Source: Bifidobacterium animalis subsp. animalis ATCC 25527 (lineage in GTDB: Bacteria; Actinomycetota; Actinomycetes; Actinomycetales; Bifidobacteriaceae). From it: a stretch of 64,000 bases of DNA. The DNA is taken from NCBI RefSeq assembly GCF_000260715.1, contig NC_017834.1, positions 1,116,001 to 1,180,000 of the forward strand, written 5' to 3'. The translations under genes and the position numbers were made by a program. Shown piece after piece: positions 17,443 through 27,162 of this stretch. The notes beneath the pieces are model-generated. The model did no database searches. It saw only the letters and a program-made list of their open reading frames with translations, and was not told the DNA's origin. Numbering within the stretch: the first letter of the stretch is position 1; every line of letters begins with the position of its first letter.

Positions 17443-18831
17443 TCACCTGCCGCGCAACATGCCATTCCACATGCCCACGAAATCCGGAATCGTCTTACGC
17501 GTGGTCTCCACATTCCTTACTTCAATGCCATCAATCGCCAAACCGAGCATTGCGGCGAAGGTGGCCATACGGTGGTCGGCATAGGTCTCCATCACTGCGC
17601 CGTGCATCAGGTCCCGTGCAACCGGTGCTATGGAGATGCCCTCCGCCTCCTCCTGAGCGTCGGATCCCACACGATTGATCTCGGTGGCCAACGCCTCCAG
17701 ACGATTCGTCTCATGACCTCTCAGGTGTCCGATGCCTACCAGCACACTCGGCGCGTTTGCGAATACGGCTATGGCGGCAATGCTTGGCGTTATTTCGCCG
17801 ATTGCCGAAAGGTCGCACTCCCCCAGACCTTCGATTACACCGTCGCTGCTCACTTCCAAAATACCGTTGTAATCATCGGGGAAGCATTCGCAATCGTTCA
17901 CTTCATTGAATGGTTCGCCTCCCAAAGTGATGGTGGCACCGAACCGATGCAGAATATGCGGCAGGAAACCACCTGGCTGCGTGGTGTGTGCCGGCCAGTT
18001 CGGAATACGCACCGAGCCGGATGCGATCAATGCCGCACCCAGGAATGGTGCTGCATTCGACAGGTCCGGCTCCACCACCGCATGAGCCGCCATCTGCAAT
18101 TCGGCATGGTCCACAATCCATCTGCCCCGTTGTGGCATGTCGATGTGGCCTCCGGCTGCATCCACGTCTTCCATCGTCATACGGATATGGGGCATGCTTG
18201 GCAATTGCGCACCGGTATGCTCAAGAATCAAGCCATCAGGCAGCCGCGATCCAATGAGCAGGAGCCCCGAAATGAATTGTGAGGAAGCCGATGAGTCGAT
18301 GCGCACCTTCTGTGGCTTGCCTTTGAGATTGCCCAGTTGTGTAGGCGGCGTCACTGTGAATGGTAGATGGCCCTCCTCGCCTTCGAACTCTATGCGAGCG
18401 CCCAGCTGCCGCATCCCCTCAAGCACCGGGCCCATAGGGCGTGCATAGGCCTGCTCGTCACCATCGAAACGCACCGGTCCCTTGGCGAATAATGTCAGCG
18501 GCGGCACGAATCGCATCACGGTGCCCGCAAGGCCGCAAAACACCTCGGTATTGCCAGTGAACCCTTCGGCGGGAGGCGTCACCGTAACGGTGGTGGGCTC
18601 GCTCTCGTCTTCCTGGAAGGCCACGCCCAAGGCCCTCAATGCCCCCATCATCAGTTCAGTGTCACGCGATCGCAGCAGACCCTCGATGCGCACTGGCTTG
18701 CGAGATAGTGCCGCCAGAATGAGGAATCGGTTCGACAGCGACTTGGATCCGGGAATGGTCACCGTGGCGTCGATAGGCGCGGTCGCCACAGGTGCCTTCC
18801 ATATGGTTGTGTTCTGTTCACTCATACTCAT
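17443..18831 (-). CDS. aroA: 3-phosphoshikimate 1-carboxyvinyltransferase (EPSP synthase)
   Basis: A 462-residue enzyme of the shikimate pathway joining phosphoenolpyruvate and shikimate-3-phosphate. Seen: 'VTIPGSKSLSNRFLILAALS' (substrate-binding lysine, serine, asparagine, arginine), 'VFCGLAGTVMRFVPPLT' (variant of L-G-N-A-G-T-x-x-R), 'IDSSASSQFISGLLL', 'EPDLSNAAPFL', 'GLGECDLSAIGEITPSIAAI' and 'YADHRMATFAAMLGLA' near the end. Length is slightly above the usual 430. The first ATG lacks a clear ribosome site; ATG at codon 3 is an equally good start. It converges with ackA and is preceded by tRNA-Pro on the same strand. Confidence 0.95.
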   Translation of the reverse strand: MSMSEQNTTIWKAPVATAPIDATVTIPGSKSLSNRFLILAALSRKPVRIEGLLRSRDTELMMGALRALGVAFQEDESEPTTVTVTPPAEGFTGNTEVFCGLAGTVMRFVPPLTLFAKGPVRFDGDEQAYARPMGPVLEGMRQLGARIEFEGEEGHLPFTVTPPTQLGNLKGKPQKVRIDSSASSQFISGLLLIGSRLPDGLILEHTGAQLPSMPHIRMTMEDVDAAGGHIDMPQRGRWIVDHAELQMAAHAVVEPDLSNAAPFLGAALIASGSVRIPNWPAHTTQPGGFLPHILHRFGATITLGGEPFNEVNDCECFPDDYNGILEVSSDGVIEGLGECDLSAIGEITPSIAAIAVFANAPSVLVGIGHLRGHETNRLEALATEINRVGSDAQEEAEGISIAPVARDLMHGAVMETYADHRMATFAAMLGLAIDGIEVRNVETTRKTIPDFVGMWNGMLRGR

Positions 18832-18891
18832 ATCGTATCGTTACCGGTGAAATACCGTGTGAGAATGCTCCTGAGAGGGGCACATATGGAA

Positions 18892-18914
18892 AACTCCCGG
18901 CAATTGCGGGAGTT
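18892..18914 (-). terminator. Terminator of tRNA-Pro
   Basis: AACTCCCG and CGGGAGTT around a 7-base loop, followed by TTTT in the minus-strand direction, just beyond the tRNA 3' end. Confidence 0.8.
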
Positions 18915-18919
18915 CTAAG

Positions 18920-18993
18920 TCGGGCTGACAGGATTTGAACCTGCGACATTCTGCTCCCAAAGCAGACGCGCTACCAAGCTGCGCCACAGCCCG
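18920..18993 (-). tRNA. tRNA-Pro (anticodon UGG)
   Basis: A 74-base cloverleaf on the minus strand: acceptor stem CGGGCTG/CAGCCCG, T-arm with GGTTCAAATCC, and anticodon stem-loop TCTGC-TTTGGGA-GCAGA with anticodon TGG. The discriminator is A and CCA is not encoded. Confidence 0.95.
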
Positions 18994-19096
18994 AATGTAC
19001 CTTCTCGGGTCGTCGAAGCCCGTCAAGCACAGGAAATAACTATAACACAGGGTCTGACATTGTGCATACAATGGGGTGTCGGAAGATCGAGGTGAT

Positions 19097-20326
19097 ATGG
19101 GACGTCATCAACGGGCAGAGGCCTCCGGCCTCATCTCATTCGTGATTTGCGCCATCATAGGCGGATTCGGCATGTATTGGTACATGCAGGCGGCTTCAGC
19201 CTTCTGGCAGATCTCACAGCGCCGGTTCATGGCCTGCGCCGGAATCGTGGCGGCCTGCGGTGTGGCCTCGTTCATCGCCGGATATCTGCGGCGCAGGAGC
19301 TACAACACGTTCCGTGACATTTGGATGTTCCATCTGCGTCGCATATTCGAGGTGCTCGCCCTTTCCGTCGTCTACGCCTTCACGCTCTTCCTCACCTCGT
19401 ACATGCTGTTCAACGTGATGAACGGCGCTATGGGCAAAAACGTATTCAGCACTTATATTCCGGCCATATGCGCGGCATTCGCTGGGGTATCGGGTTACCT
19501 CACCTTTGTGCAGGCGGAATTGATGGATGCCAAGACGTTGGCGTCTCTGCTGCCCTTCTTCATTATTTCGGGCGTCTGCACTGCAAGCTTCACCACCAAC
19601 GATCCCTATTGGTTCAACAACAATTTCTCGCAGCTGGGTGACCGTACCACTTTTGCTGCCCGTATGTTCAACTCGACGCTCATTCTGGGCGGCACCTGCA
19701 TCATCATCATCAGTTACTTCGCGGTTTCCGAGCTCATCGCCACCTACCGAGTGAAGGGTCCTCACGGCACCGTGCACATGCGCAATCCGCATTTCTCATA
19801 CCATGTGCCGAAGTTCAGGGCGCGCATCATCACCTTGTCCATACTGCTGGTGCTGTGTGGCGTGTGCTTCATCGGCATCGGCTGCTTCCGCTATACCCCT
19901 CATCCGATTCTGCATAATGTGTTCGCCCGTGGCATGCCGTGCGTGATGTTCGTCATGCTCATCGGACTGCCTTGGCTGGCACCGCAGCTGTCGAGATCGT
20001 TCTTCGTCATTTCCGATCTCGCCTTGGTGGTCTGCGCCGTGGAGGGTGTCATGTGGCTCAAAGGTCACAATACGCTGACGAATGTGGAGGCGCTGGCAGC
20101 CATGCTGTTCCTTGGCTGGTTCATCGTCTTCTCTCGGCAGATCGCCTCCATTGAGGCCGACCGCATCCAGCAGCAGTTGCTACGCAGGCAGACAGTCTCG
20201 CTCGATGAGCTCGATGCGGATGAGGCTTTGGATGACGCCGCGGAGACGGAATTCCAGACCGTGCTCGACGAGAATCCCAGCATTGTGGGCAACGATTCGA
20301 AGGGTGTACCGACCCAACGGTCATAA
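19097..20326 (+). CDS. Multi-pass membrane protein of unknown function
   Basis: A 409-residue protein with about nine or ten transmembrane segments (around residues 12-30, 42-62, 85-110, 120-140, 148-168, 190-215, 250-272, 285-305, 312-330, 335-350). A cytoplasmic acidic tail of about 65 residues follows, rich in Asp/Glu and beginning 'RQIASIEADRIQQQLLRRQT'. I do not recognise the family. The ATG at 19097 is preferred because GAGGTGAT precedes it directly; a GTG at 19076 would add seven residues. It stands alone between tRNA-Pro and glgX and ends at a shared hairpin. Confidence 0.75.
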   Translation: MGRHQRAEASGLISFVICAIIGGFGMYWYMQAASAFWQISQRRFMACAGIVAACGVASFIAGYLRRRSYNTFRDIWMFHLRRIFEVLALSVVYAFTLFLTSYMLFNVMNGAMGKNVFSTYIPAICAAFAGVSGYLTFVQAELMDAKTLASLLPFFIISGVCTASFTTNDPYWFNNNFSQLGDRTTFAARMFNSTLILGGTCIIIISYFAVSELIATYRVKGPHGTVHMRNPHFSYHVPKFRARIITLSILLVLCGVCFIGIGCFRYTPHPILHNVFARGMPCVMFVMLIGLPWLAPQLSRSFFVISDLALVVCAVEGVMWLKGHNTLTNVEALAAMLFLGWFIVFSRQIASIEADRIQQQLLRRQTVSLDELDADEALDDAAETEFQTVLDENPSIVGNDSKGVPTQRS

Positions 20327-20345
20327 TGCCCTTATACCGACGCGT

Positions 20346-20378
20346 GTTGCGTATGCGAATGGTATTCGCATACGCAAC
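20346..20378. terminator. Hairpin between convergent membrane protein gene and glgX
   Basis: 15-bp perfect stem (20346-20360 with 20364-20378) and a 3-base loop. It probably acts as a shared terminator; no T run follows on either side. Confidence 0.7.
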
Positions 20379-20383
20379 ATATC

Positions 20384-22522
20384 TCAATGCTGGTTATGAT
20401 CCGCTTTACGGTCGCTCATGAGCATGAGGAACGATCTCGACTGGGCCGTGATGGCGAATCCCGCCTCGTAATTAAGCTCGGGTCCCTTTGGATTGTGTGT
20501 GTCGACGATGAGCCTCCATTTGCGACCATACTGCTCGCTGGGCAACGTGAACATGATCGGCTCGTAATGGGCATTGAAAATCAGAATGAAATCATTGTCC
20601 ACCATACGATTGCCGTACCAATCCGTCTCCGGCATTCCCCCGCCGTTGAGGAACACCATGATGGACGAGGCATGCGTATTCGACCAGGCCTCGGCATCCA
20701 TGATCTTGCCGTTATGCTCGAACCATTCCACCTGAGGCACTGCATCCTGCGGCATATCGCTGCTGCGTCCCGTGAAGAAACGCCGGCGATGCAGCACAGG
20801 ATGCTCAAGCCGTATATGGATGAGCTTCGTGACGAAGTCCAGCATGTCCTGCTGGTAGTCTTTGAGGTCCCAATGGGTCCATGACAATTCGTTGTCCTGG
20901 CAGTACGCGTTGTTGTTGCCCAACTGCGTGCGGCATACCTCGTCGCCGCCGCAGATCATGGGTATGCCCTGCGAAAGCAGCAACGTGGCGAACATGTTGC
21001 GCATCTGGCGATGCCTCAATTCGTTCACGTCGCGAATGGTGGTGGGACCTTCCACACCGCAGTTCCAGGAGCGGTTGTTGTTCTCGCCGTCCCGATTGCC
21101 CTCCTCGTTGGCTTCGTTGTGCTTCTCGTTATAGCTGACGAGGTCGTTCATGGTGAAACCATCGTGCGCCGTGACGAAGTTGATCGAGGCGACGGGCTTT
21201 CGGCCGTTCTTCTGGTAAAGGTCGGAGGAGCCCATGAGACGGCTGGCGAGCTCGGGCAACGTCGATGGCTGCGAGCGCCAGAAATCGCGCACACAGTCGC
21301 GGAAGTGACCGTTCCATTCCGACCAGTTCGGAGGGAATCCACCCACCTGATACCCGCCGGAACCCAGATCCCAAGGTTCCGCGATGAGTTTGACCCGTGA
21401 GATCACCGGATCCTGCTGCACGATGTCGAAGAACGCGGAGAGCTTGTCGACCTCCTGGAACTGGCGTGCGAGAGTCGCAGCCAAGTCGAAACGGAAACCG
21501 TCGACATGCATCTCCTCCACCCAGTACCGCAATGAGTCGGTGATGACCTGCAATGCGTGAGGCGAGCGCATCAGCAGCGAGTTGCCGGTGCCGGTGGTGT
21601 CGAAGTAATGCAACGGGTCGTTGTCGACCAAACGGTAATACGCCTGATTGTCAATGCCCTTGAAGCTGAGCGTCGGCCCCATGTGGTTGCCCTCCGCAGT
21701 GTGGTTGTACACCACGTCGAGGATCACCTCGATGCCGTTGCGGTGGAACTCCTTGACCATGGCGCGGAATTCGTTCACCTGCTCCCCGCGCTGGCCTTGG
21801 CTTGCATATGCGTTGTGCGGTGCGAAGAAGCCAATGGTGTTGTATCCCCAGTAATTGTTCAGGCCCTTCTCCTGCAGGAACGGGTCGTTGACGAACTGGT
21901 GGATCGGCATGAGTTCTATGGCGTTCACGCCGAGCTTCTTCAGGTATTCGATGACGCTGGGATGTGCGAGACCCGCATAGGTGCCGCGGATCTCCGGAGG
22001 CACTTGTTTGTTCAGATTGGTCATGCCACGCACATGGGCCTCGTAGATCACGCAATCCGAATAGGGGATGTACGGGTGCTGGTCATTGCCCCAATCGAAG
22101 AACGGGTTGATCACGGCGGCCTTCATCATATGCGCCGCGGAATCGAGATCGTTCATGTTCCCGGGGTTGTTCGGGTCGTTGAACCAATACGAGTATAGGC
22201 TCTCATCACCGTCGATATTGCCTTCGATCGCCTTGGCGTACGGGTCGAGCAGCAGCTTGTTCGGATTGCACCACTGCCCCTGCTCTGGGTTGTACGGCCC
22301 GTGGATGCGATAGCCGTAGCGCTGTCCCGGTTGGATCCCGGGCAGGTAGGTGTGCCATACGTACGAGTTCTGTTCGGTGAGTTCCACGCGCGTCTCGTTG
22401 TCCTGATCGTCGAACAGACACAGCTCCACGCGTTCGGCTACCTGGGAGAACAGCGCGAAGTTGACCCCCGCGCCGTCGTAACTCGCTCCGAGCGGATACA
22501 TTAAACCTGGTCGTGCTTGCAT
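20384..22522 (-). CDS. glgX: Glycogen debranching enzyme (isoamylase type, GH13)
   Basis: A 712-residue alpha-1,6-glucosidase that trims branches of glycogen. The N-terminal CBM48 region is 'MYPLGASYDGAGVNFALFSQ'. The GH13 barrel shows 'IYEAHVRGMT', 'GVNAIELMPIHQF', 'VILDVVYNHTAEGNHMGPT', nucleophile 'DGFRFDLAATL', acid/base 'KLIAEPWDLGSGGYQVG' and 'NFVTAHDGFTMNDLVSYNEK'. Length is typical. It is transcribed leftward behind a NUDIX gene (63 bases), and the window also holds glgB, so both branching and debranching are encoded here. Confidence 0.95.
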   Translation of the reverse strand: MQARPGLMYPLGASYDGAGVNFALFSQVAERVELCLFDDQDNETRVELTEQNSYVWHTYLPGIQPGQRYGYRIHGPYNPEQGQWCNPNKLLLDPYAKAIEGNIDGDESLYSYWFNDPNNPGNMNDLDSAAHMMKAAVINPFFDWGNDQHPYIPYSDCVIYEAHVRGMTNLNKQVPPEIRGTYAGLAHPSVIEYLKKLGVNAIELMPIHQFVNDPFLQEKGLNNYWGYNTIGFFAPHNAYASQGQRGEQVNEFRAMVKEFHRNGIEVILDVVYNHTAEGNHMGPTLSFKGIDNQAYYRLVDNDPLHYFDTTGTGNSLLMRSPHALQVITDSLRYWVEEMHVDGFRFDLAATLARQFQEVDKLSAFFDIVQQDPVISRVKLIAEPWDLGSGGYQVGGFPPNWSEWNGHFRDCVRDFWRSQPSTLPELASRLMGSSDLYQKNGRKPVASINFVTAHDGFTMNDLVSYNEKHNEANEEGNRDGENNNRSWNCGVEGPTTIRDVNELRHRQMRNMFATLLLSQGIPMICGGDEVCRTQLGNNNAYCQDNELSWTHWDLKDYQQDMLDFVTKLIHIRLEHPVLHRRRFFTGRSSDMPQDAVPQVEWFEHNGKIMDAEAWSNTHASSIMVFLNGGGMPETDWYGNRMVDNDFILIFNAHYEPIMFTLPSEQYGRKWRLIVDTHNPKGPELNYEAGFAITAQSRSFLMLMSDRKADHNQH

Positions 22523-22585
22523 GTGTTCCAGTATCTCACAATCTTGTAGGCAACGGGTGATTTAGCTTCCCGACTACTTTGCCGA

Positions 22586-23227
22586 CTATTCACGCAGTCT
22601 GCGAATCTGTTCATGCTGAATCGCGATGATCGAATTCGACGCGGTGACCGGCAATGCCAACAGATCGTCCCAACCGACCCACGCCGACTCAACATGCTCA
22701 TCACCGTCGAACTCAGTGTGTGTGGCATGCCAGGCATGCAGATGGAGCACGAAGATATGCGCCAGCTCATCGGTCATGCCCTCCGAGGAGTAGTAATCGC
22801 CGACGATATCGAAATGCACGTCACCGTCGGTGTCCGCAACCACACCCGTCTCCTCGCGTAGCTCACGCAACGCGGCGGTATGCGGGTCCTCGTCATGGTC
22901 GATCAGCCCGGCGGGGAGCCCGTAGGTGAACCGTCCGATCCCCGCGCGGTACTCGCGTTCGATCAGGTAGGTGTCGCGCACGCAATCATGCACGAGCATG
23001 ACCACACAGGGCGCGTGCACCAGCACCTGTCGGCGAATGACAATCTGGTCGCCGTTGTTCCGCGTCAATGCGATTCTACGATCGTCGACATGGAATATCG
23101 CACCCCTGTATTTGGTCTCACTGTCCAGTACTCGCGCGGGGATGTCCATGTTCACACCATCTGAACTACGGTCAAGCATGGCATCGATGATCTCAGACTC
23201 CACATTCCGCTCCCTGTCGCAGCCCAT
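22586..23227 (-). CDS. NUDIX hydrolase, ADP-ribose pyrophosphatase-like
   Basis: A 213-residue protein. The intact NUDIX box is 'GLIDHDEDPHTAALRELREE' followed by T-G-V near residue 115 (G-x5-E-x7-R-E-L-x-E-E-x-G), preceded by 'LIEREYRAGIGRFTYGLPAG' as in ADP-ribose pyrophosphatases. The first ~35 residues are a variable extension. The gene starts 3 bases after the Nif3-like stop, so it is cotranscribed with it. It probably hydrolyses a nucleoside diphosphate linked to another moiety; the exact substrate is not predictable. Confidence 0.85.
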   Translation of the reverse strand: MGCDRERNVESEIIDAMLDRSSDGVNMDIPARVLDSETKYRGAIFHVDDRRIALTRNNGDQIVIRRQVLVHAPCVVMLVHDCVRDTYLIEREYRAGIGRFTYGLPAGLIDHDEDPHTAALRELREETGVVADTDGDVHFDIVGDYYSSEGMTDELAHIFVLHLHAWHATHTEFDGDEHVESAWVGWDDLLALPVTASNSIIAIQHEQIRRLRE

Positions 23228-23230
23228 GGG

Positions 23231-24166
23231 TCACCTACCGGCTTCCGGCAATGGACCGGGATGGCCGCAGACGCCCGGAAGGGGCAGATCCCATGGGTCG
23301 GTGCTCGTCGTGTTCCAACGCACGTCGATAATGTCTCCCGCAACTTCCTGCACCATCCGCGGAACGTCTTCGAGCGCATAGTTGAACCACATGCTCTCTA
23401 TGGCGCTGTGCGGGGTGTTGATGAGTGCGGGGCGCATGTGGAGGCAATCGGACGGCCCGCCCAAACCAATCCCCTCCCTGCGCATGGCGGCCTCATAGTA
23501 CGATTCCTGAAGCTCATCGGTGGCAGGGTGGTGGCGCAGGTCGCTGGTCACATACACATCTGCGTGCAATGCATGCACATTTGCGAACATGGAATCACCG
23601 GAACCGGGAAGCACTGCAACCGTGCGAATCGGCATATCGAGTGGACCGGCCACCTGTATGCCGTATTTCGTGAATGGCAGCACCTGGGCCACAAGGGAGG
23701 CGAAGCGTTCCAATGTCGTCGGCGTACCAAGTCTGCCGAAACGGCCAATGCCCACCGCATGGGAGGAGGTCGGATCGTCAATCGGCACTATCGGCACCTG
23801 ATCCTCAAGCCCGAATGCGTCAGCGGCTGCCTGCGCAACACCGCGGTAGGCGGCATCGGCATTCGTGTGTCCCACCCACAACGCACAGTCGTGCTTGGCA
23901 AGCAGGTTGACTATGCGCCCGCGGAATGTGCGGCCTGAAACCTCGTGCACGGCGCGGAAGAACAGCGGATGGTGCGTCACCAGCATGTCGGCTCCACTCG
24001 CGATGGCGTCTTCGACCACTTCCATGGTCGGATCAGCCGCGAACACGATGTTGTTCACCGTATTGCACAGATCACCCACAATGAGTCCGGGATGGTCCCA
24101 ATCCTCCGCATATCGCAATGGGTACAGCGTTTCCAGCGCACCCATCACATCGTATACCGTGGTCAT
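23231..24166 (-). CDS. Nif3-like dinuclear metal centre protein
   Basis: A 311-residue protein of the Nif3/YqfO (GTP cyclohydrolase I type 2 homologue) family. The signature metal ligands are visible: 'SGADMLVTHHPLFFRAVHEV' (two histidines), 'ALWVGHTNADAAYRGVAQAA' (His/Asp) and later 'YVTSDLRHHPATDELQ'. The extra ~45 C-terminal residues after the usual end of the fold ('DIIDVRWNTTSTDPWDL' onward) are unusual. The ATG at 24166 is chosen since AAGGAG lies five bases upstream; a GTG two codons earlier overlaps that site. It lies 34 bases after polA on the same strand. Biochemical function in bacteria is uncertain. Confidence 0.85.
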   Translation of the reverse strand: MTTVYDVMGALETLYPLRYAEDWDHPGLIVGDLCNTVNNIVFAADPTMEVVEDAIASGADMLVTHHPLFFRAVHEVSGRTFRGRIVNLLAKHDCALWVGHTNADAAYRGVAQAAADAFGLEDQVPIVPIDDPTSSHAVGIGRFGRLGTPTTLERFASLVAQVLPFTKYGIQVAGPLDMPIRTVAVLPGSGDSMFANVHALHADVYVTSDLRHHPATDELQESYYEAAMRREGIGLGGPSDCLHMRPALINTPHSAIESMWFNYALEDVPRMVQEVAGDIIDVRWNTTSTDPWDLPLPGVCGHPGPLPEAGR

Positions 24167-24200
24167 ATTCACTCCTTATTCCACGCCGCCCTGAACTTGC

Positions 24201-27083
24201 TTAGTGGGCAGCCTGCTGCCAATCGAACCCCACGCCTGTGGACACGTCAAGCGGCACGGCGATGTTGACCGCATGCTCCATCGCATCACGCACCAGCTCA
24301 GTCACACGCTTCTCCTCGCCGGGCGCCAGCTCCACCACCAGTTCATCGTGGATCTGCAACACGATGCGGCTGTTCAGGTTGCCGTCCCGCAAAGCGCGAT
24401 CCGCGCGGATCATCGCGATCTTCATGATGTCTGCGGCAGTGCCCTGAATCGGGGCGTTCAGTGCACCCCGTTCTGCGGCATCGCGTGCCACCCGGTTGGC
24501 CGAGGTCAAGGCGGGGAAATAGCGCCGCCGGCCGAACATCGTCTGCGTATAGCCGGTATTGCGGGCATTGAATACCAGCGACTCCAGATAATCATGCACT
24601 TTGCCGAAGGTCTGGAAATACCGCGATCGCAGTGCAGCCGCCTCCTTCGACGGGATGCCCAGCTGCTGCGAGAGCCCATAGGTGCTCAACCCGTAGGCCA
24701 GCCCATAGCTCATCGCCTTCACGTGGCTGCGTTGGTCGGGCGTCACCTCGTCGACCGGGATGCCGTACACCATACTGGCCACATACCGGTGGAAGTCCGC
24801 CCCTGACTTGAATGCCTTGATGAGCGTCTCGTCACCCGACAGATCCGCCATGATGCGCAGCTCCACCTGCGAATAGTCGGCGCTGAGCAGGTCTGCGAAC
24901 CCCTCACTGGGTACGAAGGCCGAGCGGATGTCACGGCCGGCAGCATTGCGGTTCGGAATGTTCTGCAGATTCGGGTCCACGGAACTCAGACGTCCCGTTG
25001 CGGCGACCGTCTGCGTGAACGTCGTGTGAATACGCCCATCGCGCGGATTGATGGCGTCGATGAGCGTCTGCACGATCTGACGTAGTTTGTTCACCTCACG
25101 ATGCCGCAGCAATGCTCCGAGGAACTCGTTGGGGCGGCTCCCCTCCTCGGAGGCCGCGTACAAGGTGGTGAGCGCCTTGGCATTGGTGGAGTACGAGCCT
25201 CTTTTCGTCTTCTTGGTGGGATTGAGCTTCATCTCTTCGAACAGCACCACACCGAGTTGCTTGGGACTCTGCAGATTCACCTCATGGCCTGCGGCCTCAT
25301 AACAGATCTGTTCCATGCGGTCGGATTCGTCGGTGAACATCTCCAGCAATTCATCGAGACGGGCACGGTCCACGCTGGCTCCGGTGTGCTCCATATGGAA
25401 CAGCACCACCGAGGTGGGCAATTCGATATCGCGCAACAGGCTGTACTGGCAGCGTTGTTCAAGCGGCCGAGCCAACGTGCGGGCCAGCAGGCTCGCAATG
25501 GCGACATTGCGCACCACCTTCCGGTCACGTTCGGCGCGTTCGTCATCCATTTCGATATCGAGGGTGCCCTGTTCGGGTTCCGTCACTTCCTCAGCGTGCA
25601 GATGCAGGAAGTGATCGGCACAATCCTGCAGCGATCCTCCTTGGAAATCTGGGTCTATGAGATATCCGGCGAGGTTGGTGTCGAACAGCACCATCGGCAA
25701 TCGCAGGTTCACAGCACCAAGCATGTGCAGATGTTCCTTGTACCCGTGGACGCTCAGCGTGGCAGCATAGGTGTCGAGAATACGCTGCAGAGCCGTATGG
25801 TACTGCTCGTCATGCGGGTCAACCACCACCGCATGACCGTCGGCCATCAACGCCAGTCCCGAGATCGAAGACCGGCCCGGCTTGGGGCTTCCCGATGCGA
25901 ACAGACTCCAGGAACCATCCACGGCATCGACGCATTGCTGGCTCTGTGCGTCGTATTCGCCCACCACATCCAATGTGGTTGACGAGATGCCCTTGCCCGA
26001 GGCGATGGGACAGTGTTGTTGGGCCCACACCTCGAGTGACGCGGCGTCCCCGATTTCATCCACCACGGGTTCCTGCACCCTCACCGATTCAGGGGTGTCG
26101 AACGACCCGTCGTCAAATTCCCCGTCGAATTCGAACCGTTCCGCGGCAGAGGCCTTTTTCGCGACCGGGTGGCCGGGATCCCCCGCATTGAAGGTTTTGA
26201 GCAGTTTGCTTCGAATGCGTGCGCCGAAGTTGAGTTGGTTGAACAGCTCCTCCGCCTTGGCGGGATCCACTTTGCCGAAGGTGAGGTCGGCAATGTCAAC
26301 ACCTAGGTCCAGATCACGCACCAAGGCGTTCACCTTGCGGTTGAGCCTGACCTGTTCAATGCTCTCACGCAGCGCGTCGCCTTTCTTGCCCTTGATCTCG
26401 TCGGCATGTTCGATCACACCGTCCAAACCACCGTATTGGTTGATCCACTTGGCGGCGAAGCCGTCACCCACACCCGGCACACCCGGTATGTTATCGGCGG
26501 TCTCACCGCGCAATGCTGCCAGATCGGGGTATTGGCGCGGGGTGACATGGTATTTGTCCTCCACGGCCTGCGGGGTCATGGCCTTGAGTTCCTTGAAATG
26601 ATAGCCCGGGTACAGTACCGTGATGTCGTCATCGATGAGCTGGAATGCATCACGATCTCCGGACAGCACATAGGTGCGGTAATCCGCATGCTCCCCCATC
26701 GTGGCCAGCGTGGCAATCACATCGTCGCCCTCGTATCCCTGCTTGGTCACATAGGTCACACCGAACGCCTCAAGCATATCCTGGATGAGCGGAATCTGCG
26801 AGATGAGTTCTTCAGGGGCTGCTTCACGTGTGCCTTTGTACTGGGTGAGCATCTTGTTGCGGAAGGTGCCCCCCTTCACGTCGAAGGCCACGCCGAGCAG
26901 ATCGGGCTTCTGCGATGCAATGACCTGCGAAAGCATCGTGAAGAAGCCATAGACTGCATTGGTGGCCTGACCGTCTTTGGCCGAAAAATTCTCCGCTGGC
27001 AGTGCGTAGAACGCACGGAATGCCAGCGAATGGCCATCGATCACCAGCAACGTTCCGTTGGTGCCCTGTTCATTCGTTTCCAT
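24201..27083 (-). CDS. polA: DNA polymerase I
   Basis: A 960-residue polymerase for gap filling and repair. The N-terminal 5'-3' exonuclease domain (1-300) starts 'LLVIDGHSLAFRAFYALP' and has 'VYGFFTMLSQVI', 'GDRDAFQLIDDD' and 'RGETADNIPGVPGVGDGFA'. The middle 3'-5' exonuclease-like domain lacks the D-x-E and later carboxylates, so it should not proofread, as is common in actinobacterial PolA. The polymerase domain carries motif A 'LLSADYSQVELRIMADLSGD', motif B 'RSHVKAMSYGLAYGLS' and motif C 'LQIHDELVVE'. The start at 27083 is chosen because the conserved region follows shortly; an ATG at 27113 is also possible. Confidence 0.96.
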   Translation of the reverse strand: METNEQGTNGTLLVIDGHSLAFRAFYALPAENFSAKDGQATNAVYGFFTMLSQVIASQKPDLLGVAFDVKGGTFRNKMLTQYKGTREAAPEELISQIPLIQDMLEAFGVTYVTKQGYEGDDVIATLATMGEHADYRTYVLSGDRDAFQLIDDDITVLYPGYHFKELKAMTPQAVEDKYHVTPRQYPDLAALRGETADNIPGVPGVGDGFAAKWINQYGGLDGVIEHADEIKGKKGDALRESIEQVRLNRKVNALVRDLDLGVDIADLTFGKVDPAKAEELFNQLNFGARIRSKLLKTFNAGDPGHPVAKKASAAERFEFDGEFDDGSFDTPESVRVQEPVVDEIGDAASLEVWAQQHCPIASGKGISSTTLDVVGEYDAQSQQCVDAVDGSWSLFASGSPKPGRSSISGLALMADGHAVVVDPHDEQYHTALQRILDTYAATLSVHGYKEHLHMLGAVNLRLPMVLFDTNLAGYLIDPDFQGGSLQDCADHFLHLHAEEVTEPEQGTLDIEMDDERAERDRKVVRNVAIASLLARTLARPLEQRCQYSLLRDIELPTSVVLFHMEHTGASVDRARLDELLEMFTDESDRMEQICYEAAGHEVNLQSPKQLGVVLFEEMKLNPTKKTKRGSYSTNAKALTTLYAASEEGSRPNEFLGALLRHREVNKLRQIVQTLIDAINPRDGRIHTTFTQTVAATGRLSSVDPNLQNIPNRNAAGRDIRSAFVPSEGFADLLSADYSQVELRIMADLSGDETLIKAFKSGADFHRYVASMVYGIPVDEVTPDQRSHVKAMSYGLAYGLSTYGLSQQLGIPSKEAAALRSRYFQTFGKVHDYLESLVFNARNTGYTQTMFGRRRYFPALTSANRVARDAAERGALNAPIQGTAADIMKIAMIRADRALRDGNLNSRIVLQIHDELVVELAPGEEKRVTELVRDAMEHAVNIAVPLDVSTGVGFDWQQAAH

Positions 27084-27118
27084 TACCCACCCGTTCCGTC
27101 GATTTGTCGCCATATGAA

Positions 27119-27150
27119 AACGTGACGTGCAATGCCTTGCACGTCACGTT
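27119..27150 (-). terminator. Terminator between pdtaR and polA
   Basis: 14-bp perfect stem AACGTGACGTGCAA with TTGCACGTCACGTT, loop of 4 bases, followed by TTTT on the minus strand. It lies 12 bases past the pdtaR stop and only ~36 bases before the polA start, so polA must use a promoter overlapping it or rely on read-through. Confidence 0.8.
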
Positions 27151-27162
27151 GAGCGCCATAGG